Translations under genes and position numbers: made by a program | Shown here: in pieces, positions 55,031-64,000 of the stretch | Numbering within the stretch: position 1 is the stretch's first letter | Layout of the letters: every line of letters begins with the position of its first letter | Notes under the pieces: model-generated | The model's input: the letters and a program-made list of their open reading frames with translations, nothing else | What the model was told of the DNA's origin: nothing | Database searches by the model: none | Assembly: GCF_032452875.1 (NCBI RefSeq) | Contig: NC_083876.1 | Coordinates: forward strand, 22,356,001 to 22,420,000 | Length of the DNA stretch: 64,000 bases | From: Bos javanicus | Taxonomy: Eukaryota; Chordata; Mammalia; Artiodactyla; Bovidae | Direction of reading: 5' to 3'

Positions 55031-56179
55031 GAACAGCTGCCTAGCATGTAAGCTTTTCACCTTGATGAGAAAAACAACAACAACAAAAAAATCACAGCTG
55101 ATGATGATGAAAAGGCTTGAAGTCTGATATGATCTCAAAAACAGAATACAGGAAGTAACCACTCCACTCCACCTGGAGTGATCTCCTCCCCCCATAGAGA
55201 GCAACTCCTGTCATTTTGCTTGAGTGGCAGCTCCAGGCGTTGCCCAGTGAACTTGGGACAGGGTGACTTGCCTCTGTAGGTAGGATGTCTCTTCCCCCTC
55301 AAGTGACTGGGATGACTGTTGAAAGTCTCAGAGTAGTCAGACCACATAGGTTTTCCTTTGTTCTTTTTACTGCATTTGACAGCAGGGTACTAGGAAAAGC
55401 TTAGCAGTCACAAAGCTTATTTTAGGTGTTTGTTAAGAGGGAGAGCACATCTGAGAATAAGAAAACACAAAGAGAATGAGAAACACAAAACTCAGCTGAA
55501 GCCAGATCTCCAGGGGCAAACTCGGCTTCAAATGCCCACATAACTTAGGGAACAGCAGAGTTTTTCTTGTATTTCTGGATAATTATGTCTGTTTTCTGTT
55601 TTGCTGATGACAGGAACAGACTAGGTTTTTTTCCTCTGCAAAGAACAGAGTACCACAATGAAGATCCTGGACTAAAGGCAGTCTTTCATCCTTTTATTCT
55701 CCCCCAGAAATTTGACTTATAGGACAAAATACCAAACAAAAAACTCTCATCAAAACAAAAATAAAGACCAGAGTTTAAAAAACAAAAATGCAACCTCAAC
55801 TTCACCACCATGACTTAACTATTTTTTCTGCTACTTGATTTGTTATTTATACATGTAAATACATTAATAGAATTGAAACTATAGAAGAGATGCATTATGG
55901 TCTTTCATCTACCATCTGTTTGTTTCCAGCTGCATTTCAGATGCACAGAGTTGGATTGATATCATCGATCATCTTCAGCTGCCTTGGGGAACATCACCTT
56001 CATCAATTAATCCATGGTCCCTCTTTATGAAGTTTAGATTCTTGGTTAGTTCCCTTCCTTTCAGATCCTTGTACTTTTAAAGTACAAGACACTCAGGCTT
56101 GTACATTTAAAGCATTTCCTCCTAATATAGAAGCCTTTATTGATGTGCGTATCTACCCATGAATAAAATACACTGTTTA
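55031..56179. other. No recognised gene or repeat
   Basis: About 1.15 kb. Minus frames 55347-55135 and 55204-54989 have no recognised domain. Confidence 0.5.
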
Positions 56180-56490
56180 CTGAAAGTGTGTTTTAACATT
56201 TATATTAATGGTATTGAGCTATACATCACATTCAGCTTTTGAAAAAGTCACTCAACATTATGTCTTAGAGAATTCTGCACATTAATATATATAGTTCTTA
56301 TTTCTTTTGACTGCTGAATAGTATTCCATTGTTTGCTTATATCCTATTGTAATCTTTTTCAGTAAAATGATCATAATTTTCATTTCAATGACTATAGTAT
56401 AGAGTCCAACATATTAATTCATCAATTTAAATTTAAGTATGTTCCTACTATTGGTTATTTAGGTCTTTTTAAGTGTTGTGATTAGTCTGT

Positions 56491-56703
56491 ATGGGCTTCC
56501 CTGATGGCTCAGTGGTAAAGAATCCGCCTGCAATGCAGGAAATGTGGGTTCAATCCCTGGGTCAGGAAGATCCCCTGGAGAAGGAAATGGCAGCCCACTC
56601 CAGTATTCTTGCCTGGGAAATTCCATGACCACAGGAGCCTGATGGGCTACAGTCCATGGGGTCGCAAAGAGTTGGGCATGACTTAGTGACTAAATAACAA
56701 TGA
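56491..56703 (+). mobile_element. Bov-tA SINE
   Basis: 'gggcttccctgatggctcag', 'ggttcaatccctgggtcagg', BovA and 'gactaaataacaatgacaac'. Full length. Confidence 0.93.
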
Positions 56704-56744
56704 CAACAAACTAGTCTTGTATATGAACATGGAATTAGACATAT

Positions 56745-57120
56745 ATTTGTTTTCTAGGGCTGGCATAACAAAGTACCACAGAGTGGGTAACTTAAGCAAC
56801 AAAGATTAAACTTCTTGCAGTTGTAGAGGCTAGAAGTCTAAGATCCGGGTGCTGGCAGGGTTGATTTCTTCTACAGTTTCTCTTTGGAATGCAGGTGGGC
56901 ATCTTCTATCTCTTCTTCACATGGTCTTTCCTCTGTGTCCTGTCTGTGTCCAAATTTCCTCTTATAGGGACCTCTCTCATATTGGATTAGGGACCACCCA
57001 AAAGTCTTAATTTTAACTTAATCACCTCTTTAAAGACTACCTCCAAATAGAGTTAATTCTGAGGTACTGGAGGTTAGGATTTCAACATATGAATTTTGGG
57101 AAGACATAATTTATCTCAGA
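56745..57120 (-). mobile_element. MaLR/MLT1-like LTR, antisense
   Basis: 'ctagggctggcataacaaag', 'gttgtagaggctagaagtct', 'cttcttcacatggtctttcc' and 'tcaacatatgaattttggg' are the reverse complement of MLT1-type LTR segments in the right order. Confidence 0.78.
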
Positions 57121-57157
57121 ACTAACTAACTATATAAGCATGCATTTTATAACTAAC

Positions 57158-57529
57158 GATATGTGGTGCTGGATAAGACACTTAAGAGTCCCTTGGACTG
57201 CAAGGAGATCCAACCAGTCCATCCTAAAGGAAATCTGTCTAGAATATTCATTGGAAGGACTGATGCTGAAGCTGAAGCTCCAATACTTTGGCCACCTGAT
57301 GCAAAGAACTGACTCACTGGAAAAGACCCTGATGCTGGGAAAGATTGAAGGCCAGAGGAGAAGAGGGATGACAGAGGATGAGATGGTTGGAGGGCATCAC
57401 TGACACAATGGACATGAGTTTGAGCAAGTTCTGGGAGATGATGAGGGACAGGGAAGCCTAGTGTGCTGCAGTCCCTGGGGTCACAAAGAGTCGGACATGA
57501 CTAAGTGATTGAACAACAACCATAGATCA
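57158..57529 (+). mobile_element. BovB LINE 3' fragment
   Basis: 'gatatgtggtgctggataag' to 'gtgattgaacaacaacc'. The 87-codon frame 57140-57403 is the C-terminal part of ORF2 (LKLQYFGHLMQRTDSLEK), then lost by frameshift. Confidence 0.93.
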
Positions 57530-57823
57530 TACATTAATGTCCCTAGGTGTATATGTAAAATATGTGTATGTACATAATGTTTTCTAATTTTCTAGATAAA
57601 TTTTAATGAGAATACCTAGGTGTGGAATGACTGAGTCAAAACATAAACACTTTCATATATCTTGATATTTGTTGCTAAACTTCTCTCCAAATATATTGAC
57701 TAGGTATACTGCCAATTTCTCTAGGTATGTGCCAGTTTTACCAAGTGTTAAGCTTTGGGGGCAGAATTTAAATTAACTTTTCCTTTTTCAACAAGTATAA
57801 AATTAACATTTTTTTTTTCTTAG

Positions 57824-57939
57824 TTGTCTTTGCAGCAGTTACATCTGATCCCTGCCAATGGGTACCCAATCAGGATTATACCATAGACATCAAAAACACA
57901 ACAGTAGATACTTTACAAAGTGGAAATGCATCATCATAG
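57824..57939 (+). other. Candidate terminal coding exon (weak)
   Basis: A run of T then CTTAG (acceptor AG at 57822-57823) is followed by one open frame to TAG at 57937-57939; the other two forward frames stop early. The frame has about 38 codons and includes TSDPCQWVPNQDYTIDIKNT and two sequons (NTT, NAS), as in a secreted or membrane ectodomain. No known protein was recognised. Alternative acceptors exist at 57834 and 57837. It could be a decayed pseudogene or a chance frame. Confidence 0.25.
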
Positions 57940-58846
57940 CTGTATATATGTCCTTAGAAAGCATGAGGTAACTTTGATGGTTTCTGGTTCTAGTAGTCAG
58001 GGGTCTCCAGAGAAACTGAGCCAATGATGTACACCATTTAAAACACACAATTAAGTGATCAAAGGACTATACTTTCCTAATTTATTGACATTTTCCCCCT
58101 AAGTGATCAGAACTATGGTAACAGAATGCACCGAAAAGTTTAGATTTACTTCCACATGCTTACTGAGGAAAATCTCTATGTATATTTATACATAAGAAAT
58201 CTAAAGAAAACGGTTACAGTTTCGTTGGGGTGAAGCTGTTTCTAACTCTAAGCAGCATGATGGTTTTAGGTATACAGAAAGAAGAAGAAATGTAGGTAAC
58301 CTGAGAAACAACCTTTGTGAAAGTCATGGACCCATGACTTCAACTTGAAACCATCTTCCACTGTTATTCACACAGTACTTACAAAGATGAGCCCACAATT
58401 CAGAACAACTTAACTCCTTCCCTCCACCCCCTAGTTACAACTTTAGAAATCACCATGGAAATATAACCTTTAAGATGTAATAAACAAATCTCAAAAGCAC
58501 TTTTTCTCCTCCTTGTCTCTTTGAAAGTGTCAAGAAACATCGTATCAAACTCTACTGCCAGTACTGGAGGTCAGAGGAGGCACTGAACGGCAATGCAGCG
58601 ATTTAAGCTATTCTTCGGGAAAGTGATTACTTCTTTCCTTCCAGACTTTTTACCCTCCAGAGGATCAGTTCCATCAGTTGATTGGAAACTAACAGAGATT
58701 TGGTGGAACTTGAACAATAGATTCTGTAGCTCTTCTTTAGGGAAAAACAAAACCCCGCAAATACCCAATACCTCTCCCTCTAAAAGAATATAATGGGAAG
58801 ACTCAGCCTATTGAATACTTATTATTCATATGTTATCAATTAAGTT
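57940..58846. other. Unassigned; AATAAA at 58479-58484
   Basis: Plain DNA with a 40-base piece of an old repeat near 57990-58035 ('ggggtctccagagaaactga'). An AATAAA lies at 58479-58484, about 540 bases after the candidate exon's stop; it could be a 3' end signal but such hexamers are common. Frames at 58571-58793 overlap on both strands. Confidence 0.4.
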
Positions 58847-59006
58847 GTGTGTGTGTGTGTGTTAGTCGCTCAGTCATGTTGAACTCTTTGTGATCCTATG
58901 GACTGTAGCCCGCCAGGCTCCTCTGTCCATGGGATTCTCCAGACCAGGATACTGGAGTGGGTAGCCAAGGCAGATTCTCTACCACCCAAGCCAACAGGGA
59001 AGCCCA
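58847..59006 (-). mobile_element. Bov-tA SINE, antisense, with GT tract
   Basis: A (GT)n run at 58846-58861 (tail complement), then 'tagtcgctcagtcatgttga', BovA, a shortened middle and 'agccaacagggaagccc'. An internal deletion removed part of the joint between BovA and the head. Confidence 0.9.
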
Positions 59007-61644
59007 TAAATTAAGTTAGAAATAGATAAATAGACCAATGAAACAGAATAGAAAACCCATAGATGGGCTCTTGATAAATGATGTGCTGAAGTCGGCTTCC
59101 GCCAGCTCCAGAGAGATGATTTTTCAATCACTGGAAGCCTGAAATTAACAGTTTGTTCCAGGAGGCCTGTTTCGTAGATTCTATCCAAAGCAAATGGTTG
59201 ACTTCTCATCTAAAATTTTTACTTTTACCATCTAATAGCTTCTGAGAAGGCAGAAAGCTTACCTCATATTAACTCATATCATGTAACAATGAATGGATTA
59301 AAGAATGAATGAACATACGAATTGCCTTTAAACTTATAGGGCTTAGAAATAATTTTTGCCTTCTAGAATTTTATTTGCTTGGTTTTAGGGTTCAAAATGT
59401 TTCACAACATAAAACTTCCACTTTAAGGCTTCAGCCTGAAGCAAACGTTTAAGAGTAGCTTGTTAAAAGGTATGAGATAATGTTGGATAACTGTGAGATC
59501 GAGTAAGTTTATTTTCTGCTTACACTCTCTGCTTAACTGCTGCAGCCTACTGATTGTGATGCGGTTATGGGAGCACACCCTTAGATGCTTCAGCTGGAGG
59601 TAAGAGGGCAGAGAGACAGGAGATGTTATGGCTTTCGTATTTCTACCCTATTTGCGGTGAGGGATCTGCTTTTAGCTCACACCCCACCTACAAAGACACT
59701 CTTTCAACCCCAAGGTGTTTAAAAACTTCTTCCAATTCCAAAGGAGAGCAAAGACTACAGAACAAAGAGTGATGGAATAAACTCCATCCAGAGAGAGATC
59801 ATACATAAACTGCAGCTTCCTGCAAACAGAAAGAAAAGTCCTTTGGGAATTTACTGGTAGCAGGCATTTTTTTTTTTTTTTTTAAGAGAAAGAAATCCTT
59901 AGCAATACAGTTGAGGGAGTTTGTACTTAAAAAGAAAAGAGCACACGTGCATAAGTAGAGAGGCAAGCTTAGTTCCTAAAGATGAAAATGTATATATCCC
60001 AATGTGGATCTAACAAATGCCCTGAAGGAGGGCACAGCTGGAGAGACATGGAACCCAGGCTGCTCCCAGGCACAGATCATCCCTGGTCTCAACCCGTCTC
60101 TGTGAGAAGCAATGAGACATTTACAGCAAATGTCCCTGGCTTTCATTTGAGGTTCACTGTTAGGTTAACAATTGAGTGAAATTTACGGTACTTTACATAA
60201 CATGAGTGAGCAATTCCAGTTCAATTCCAGTTAATCCTGTAAAAAGTTCAGAGTGAGCAAAATTGCTTGCCACAGACCAAAGGCTTTTACCTAGAGTCCC
60301 AGGGATAGACATGCCAGGATCTCTGGATCAAGGCTAAAGATCTTTCCAAAGTTTCACATCTACATGTGAATTAGGTAAGGTAAGCGGTCTATAGTATTTT
60401 TTAGACTTTCAAAGAGATCTCTGACTATAAAAAAAGGTAAATATCAGTATTTTGGATAAAAACCTGAACTAAGCAGGTCATACATTATTTGTCTAGTTAG
60501 GATTCTATTGTGCAGAGTAAGAAAACTGGATAAACAGCCTTCATTCAAAAATATGCATTTACAGGCTTGTTGCCATTTGAATTTCCTACACATTACACTA
60601 TTTCCATGGGGAAGAAAATACAAGACAGAATGAAGTATGGACATATTTTCCAAAATCATTAGACTCAAAAAATGTTGAAAAATTGTTCATCAGTTATGAT
60701 TTGTTCTTTACGATTTCATCCATTTCTTGTTCAAGAACAAAATCAGCTATTCTGCACATTCAGATTCCATCTGTAAATACTGACCTAAATGCCAGCTAAA
60801 AGGAAGGAAGCAGTAGGGACAAGGCACATTAAGTGACCTCTGGGTCTACTGCCTCCTTTCAGTTAGGTTCTGGGCACCAACCCTGGTGTTCATTTTCAAA
60901 ACTGCACAAGCGTCACAACTGCCACAGGCCTGAATGTGAAGTCCACGAGTGTGAACAGTGCAACGAGTTGCTCCCGGGGGAGAAGTGAAAGGAAAGGTAA
61001 GAGGTCAAAAGAGCAAGGGACAGTCCTCACTGAAGACAAGCGCGCTTCACACAAAGCTGTTGGAATCCTAGAATCAACACCATTTCCCTGCACACTTGGG
61101 GAAAATACTAACACAGAGAAAAGTTCTGCAAAAAAAAGAGAATAAAGAGGACAGAGGATGTGAGACTGTGTGTGAAGGACAGTGACAAGAAGAAAAAAAG
61201 TATTAAAAAGCTTAAGCTTGCTCAGGGAAGCAGAGAACCCTTGTAGCAAACACAGTTCCCTCCTCCTGTGACAATACAGGGTAATATTTGGCCAATATCA
61301 TGATTAGAAGTTAACTTATGCCTTATGTATTTAGGGTGATCTATTTTTAGTATATGCTCCTATGGCCTCTAGGTGAGGTGTTATATGTGTGTGGTGGGGG
61401 TTAGACAAAGAGGCGCTGAAGGCTTTTGTCAAGTCAGATGCTGCCTAAAATGCCACTGGAGTGGGAGAAACAAAAGAGGTTGGCTTTTAGAAGCACAAGG
61501 TCACTCATTCATCTCTGGACCTGGGTGCTGCGGATACAGTGAGGAGTGTGTGGTAGAGGGTCCAGCCCTTGGGCAGATGATGTTCACATTGAGTGAAGCG
61601 GGTGTTGGGGGCATGTTCTTAAAATAAAATAACAAACTAAAAGT
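59007..61644. other. Long stretch without recognised content
   Basis: About 2.6 kb with no gene or repeat recognised. A T-run lies near 59870-59883. The minus frame 61249-60896 (117 codons) and plus frame 60936-61145 overlap each other; neither has a recognised domain or splice context. Evidence for a gene is absent, though conservation data could change this. Confidence 0.5.
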
Positions 61645-62100
61645 AATGGGTCAATTCTATGTGTCAAGTTGGCTGGGTTATGATGCCAAAATATTTGGCC
61701 AAACGCTGTTTCGGATCCTTTTGTGAGGGTGTTTCTAGATGAGATTTACATTTAAATTGACAGACTTTGAATAAAGCAGATCTTCTTACAAAATGGGTAA
61801 AGTTCTTCCAATCAGCTGAAGGCTTGAGTAGAAGAAAAGACTGATGTTTCCTGAACAAGAAGGAATTCTGCAGCAGACGGTAGATTTGAACTGCAGCATA
61901 AGCTCTCCTCTGGGTCCCCAGGCCCTGCCAGCCCACCCTGCAGATTTCTGAGTTGCTACCATCCATAACTGCATAAGCCAATTCTTTAAAATCTCATATA
62001 TATATATATGAATGAATGAATATATGACATAGACACACACATACTTTATTGGTTCTCTTTCTCTGGAGAATCCCAGTGAATACAGTAAAGTATAAAAAGC
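61645..62100 (+). repeat. Old eutherian LTR-like repeat
   Basis: 'gggtcaattctatgtgtcaa', 'tgtgagggtgtttctagatg', 'gcataagccaattctttaaa', an (AT)n patch, then 'ttggttctctttctctggag'. These segments occur in the order of a common old repeat. I cannot give the family name. Confidence 0.65.
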
Positions 62101-62584
62101 TAAACTAAAATATAGCAGGTATGAGGTTACACTGTTTATCTTATGCAGGAGACATTACATATTTTCAATCAAATCTTCTAACAGGAAAAACCAGATTATC
62201 CTTTAGTTGCCACTCTTAGGGTTCAACAGGGAGACTTCCAAAAAGCTGCTTTCTGCCAAGGGTGCTGAGATAGTAACAGCAGATGATCCACCTGCCAAGA
62301 TGAATTACTTTAGGAGGTTCGGGCATCTCTTAGGGGAACAATTGTTTAGCACATGGCCTTGAAAACAAGGAGTTTTCCTGTCACAGATTGTTTTATTATT
62401 TGTTAAAAGATCAATATTTATTTCTTTAGAGACAGAATAAGATTTTCAAATCTGGAAGCCTAGTAACTCAGGAACCTGTAGAATCATGGGCTGACCTTTA
62501 CTGGAGGTGCACCTGTAGTAGAGCCTTTCAATTTAATATGACTTGAAAAAGTCTACACAGGCGCACACACTCACATTTTTCAAT
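62101..62584. other. No recognised gene or repeat
   Basis: Plain sequence, no frame of note. Confidence 0.5.
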
Positions 62585-63836
62585 TTGGCTATCAAAAAGG
62601 TGGTACAACCAAGGCAACGTACGGATTCAGTGTAATCCTTATCAAAACACCAACAGCATTTTTCACAGAACTAGAACAAATAACTTTAAATTTTCTATGG
62701 ATACACAAAAGACCCCAAGCAGACAAATTAATCTTGAGAAAGAGGAGCAAAGCTGGAGGAGTCACCCTCCTTGATGTCAGGCTATACTACAAAGCCGCAG
62801 CCATCGAAGCAACGTGTGGGTGCCCTCGTGTGCACATCATGTCCAGCTCTTTTTTTAAGCCAGGGACTGTAGCCTTCCAGGTTCCTCTGTCCATGGAATT
62901 TTCCAGGCAAGAATATTGCAATGGGTTGCCATCTCCTACTCTAGGGCATCTTCTCGAACCAGGGATCAAACTCACATCTCCTGGGTCTCCTGCATTGGTG
63001 GGCACATTCTTTACCACTGCAACAGATGGGAAGCCACCTCAAAACAGTATGGAATAGACACACAGATCAATGGAACATGTTGGAGAGCCCAGAAACAAAC
63101 TCATGACTTGTGGTCAATTAATCCACAACAAAGGAGGCAAGAATATACATTGGAGGAAGGGTAATCTCTTCAATAACTGGTGCCAGGAAAACGAGACAGC
63201 TACAACAGCTACATGTAAAAGGATAACATTAAAAATCCTCTAACACCATATTCAAAATTAAACTCAAAATAGATTAAAGAGCTAAATGTGAGGCCAGCTA
63301 CTATAAAACTCCTAGATAAAAATACAGGCAGAACACACAAATTGTAGCAATATTATTTTTGGACCTGTTTCCTAAAGCAAAGGAAATAACAGCAAAGATA
63401 AACAAATGAGACATAATTAAACTTAAAAGCTTTTGCACAGCAAAGGAAACATTAGTAAAATGAAAAGACAAACTTCTGAATGGGAGAAAATATTTACAAA
63501 TGGTATGATTGATAAGGGATTAATATCTAACATATATAAACAGTTCGTAAAACTGAACATCAGAAAAACAAACAACCCAATTTAAAAAATGGGCAGAAGA
63601 ACTCAATAGACATTTTTCCAAAGAGGAATACAGATGGCCAACAGGCACATGAAAAGATGCTCAATATTGCTAATCACCAGGAAAATGCAAATCAAAACCA
63701 TAAGAAGATTATCACCTCACACCTGTCAGAGTCTCTATCATCCAAAAGAATTAAAATAATAAATGCTGGCGACGATTCAGAGAAAAGGGAATCCTTTACT
63801 GATGGGAATGTAAATTGGTGCAGCTACTGTGGGAAA
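62585..63836 (+). mobile_element. L1 LINE ORF2 region, sense, interrupted
   Basis: 'caaggcaacgtacggattca', 'ttgagaaagaggagcaaagc', then after a SINE 'cagatcaatggaacatgttg', 'caaaggaggcaagaatatac', 'taaaaaatgggcagaagaac' and 'tgatgggaatgtaaattggt'. This is the RT-to-C-terminal part of L1 ORF2, full of stops. It is cut by Bov-tA and ends where BovB begins. Confidence 0.9.
62804..63036 (-). mobile_element. Bov-tA SINE, antisense, nested in L1
   Basis: 'tcatgtccagctcttttttt', 'ccaggcaagaatattgcaat', 'gaaccagggatcaaactcac' and 'acagatgggaagcc'. It interrupts the L1 between 'gcagccatcgaa' and 'acctcaaaacagtatgg'. Confidence 0.9.
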
Positions 63837-64000
63837 CAAGATTGCCAGGAGAAATACCAATAACCTCAGATATGCAGATGACACCACCCTTATGGCAGAA
63901 AGTGAAGAGGAACTCAAAAGCCTCTTGATGAAAGTGAAAGAGGAGAGTGAAAAGGTTGGCTTAAAGCTCAACATTCAGAAAACGAAGATCATGGCATCTG
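63834..64000 (+). mobile_element. BovB LINE, young, runs off the window
   Basis: Begins 'aacaagattgccaggagaaa' in the RT domain and stays in frame to the last base. The catalytic box YADD is intact at 63871-63882, followed by TTLMAESEEELKSLLMKVKE. The 3' rest lies outside the window. It is 5'-truncated at the joint with L1, so it lacks the endonuclease and most RT. Confidence 0.93.

Larger units (their letters stand above)
56180..57740 (-). repeat. Old L1-like repeat with three insertions
   Basis: Pieces of one old repeat are recognisable at 56180-56490 ('gctgaatagtattccattgt'), 56704-56744 and 57530-57740 ('ctaggtgtggaatgactgag', 'ttgctaaacttctctccaaa'). The same repeat family occurs at 18890-19943. 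It is split by Bov-tA, a MaLR-like LTR and BovB. Confidence 0.55.

Noticed and set aside
1..64000. CRISPR arrays, operons, bacterial promoters or terminators
   Set aside because: The repeats are dispersed mammalian retrotransposons, not evenly spaced arrays, and all other features indicate a vertebrate nuclear genome.

Overview
The window is ruminant (bovid) nuclear DNA. The evidence is its repeat content: young BOV-A2 and Bov-tA SINEs, many copies of the BovB (RTE-type) LINE, CHR-type tRNA-derived SINEs, ruminant L1 3' ends and bovine-type LTRs. Cattle or a close relative fits best; sheep, goat and other bovids cannot be excluded from the sequence alone. No complete host protein-coding gene, tRNA, rRNA or other functional RNA gene was recognised. 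Nearly all longer open frames are pieces of BovB ORF2, antisense shadows of repeats, or chance frames. I see no CpG-island-like segment.

Layout. 1-4.0 kb: single-copy-looking DNA with BOV-A2 and Bov-tA insertions. 4.0-15.8 kb: two related LTRs in the same orientation, 11 kb apart. A polypurine tract and a decayed env-like segment precede the second LTR, so this looks like the carcass of an ERV1-type provirus, now loaded with L1, Bov-tA and BovB insertions. 15.8-24 kb: a microsatellite, BovB, L1 and BOV-A2 copies, a MaLR-like LTR split by a BovB fragment, and 2.3 kb without recognised content. 24-34 kb: several L1 3' ends, BovB, a MER5A DNA transposon with its own small L1 insertion, and CHR SINEs. 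34.3-39.2 kb: an almost complete BovB whose 5' half is inverted, followed by a second, younger BovB 3' end with a long open frame. 40-49 kb: more SINEs, an LTR, MIR and an old antisense L1. 49-58 kb: SINEs, L1, MER5-like and MaLR-like elements, and an old repeat interrupted three times. 57.8 kb: a weak candidate for a terminal host exon. 58.8-64 kb: mostly plain DNA, then L1 ORF2-derived sequence interrupted by Bov-tA, and a BovB that runs out of the window with an intact YADD motif.

The genes do not form a pathway. The content is a layered insertion record: MIR, L2, MER5, MaLR and old L1 at the base, then ERV and CHR, then BovB and Bov-tA, then BOV-A2 with nearly perfect target-site duplications. 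No new biological system was found. The best leads are two BovB copies with the geometry of twin priming, an open frame spanning one of those inversion joints, the candidate exon, the shredded provirus, and an LTR with a GAS-like site. Repeat family names come from remembered consensus features and need a RepeatMasker run; boundaries are usually good to about 10-20 bases.
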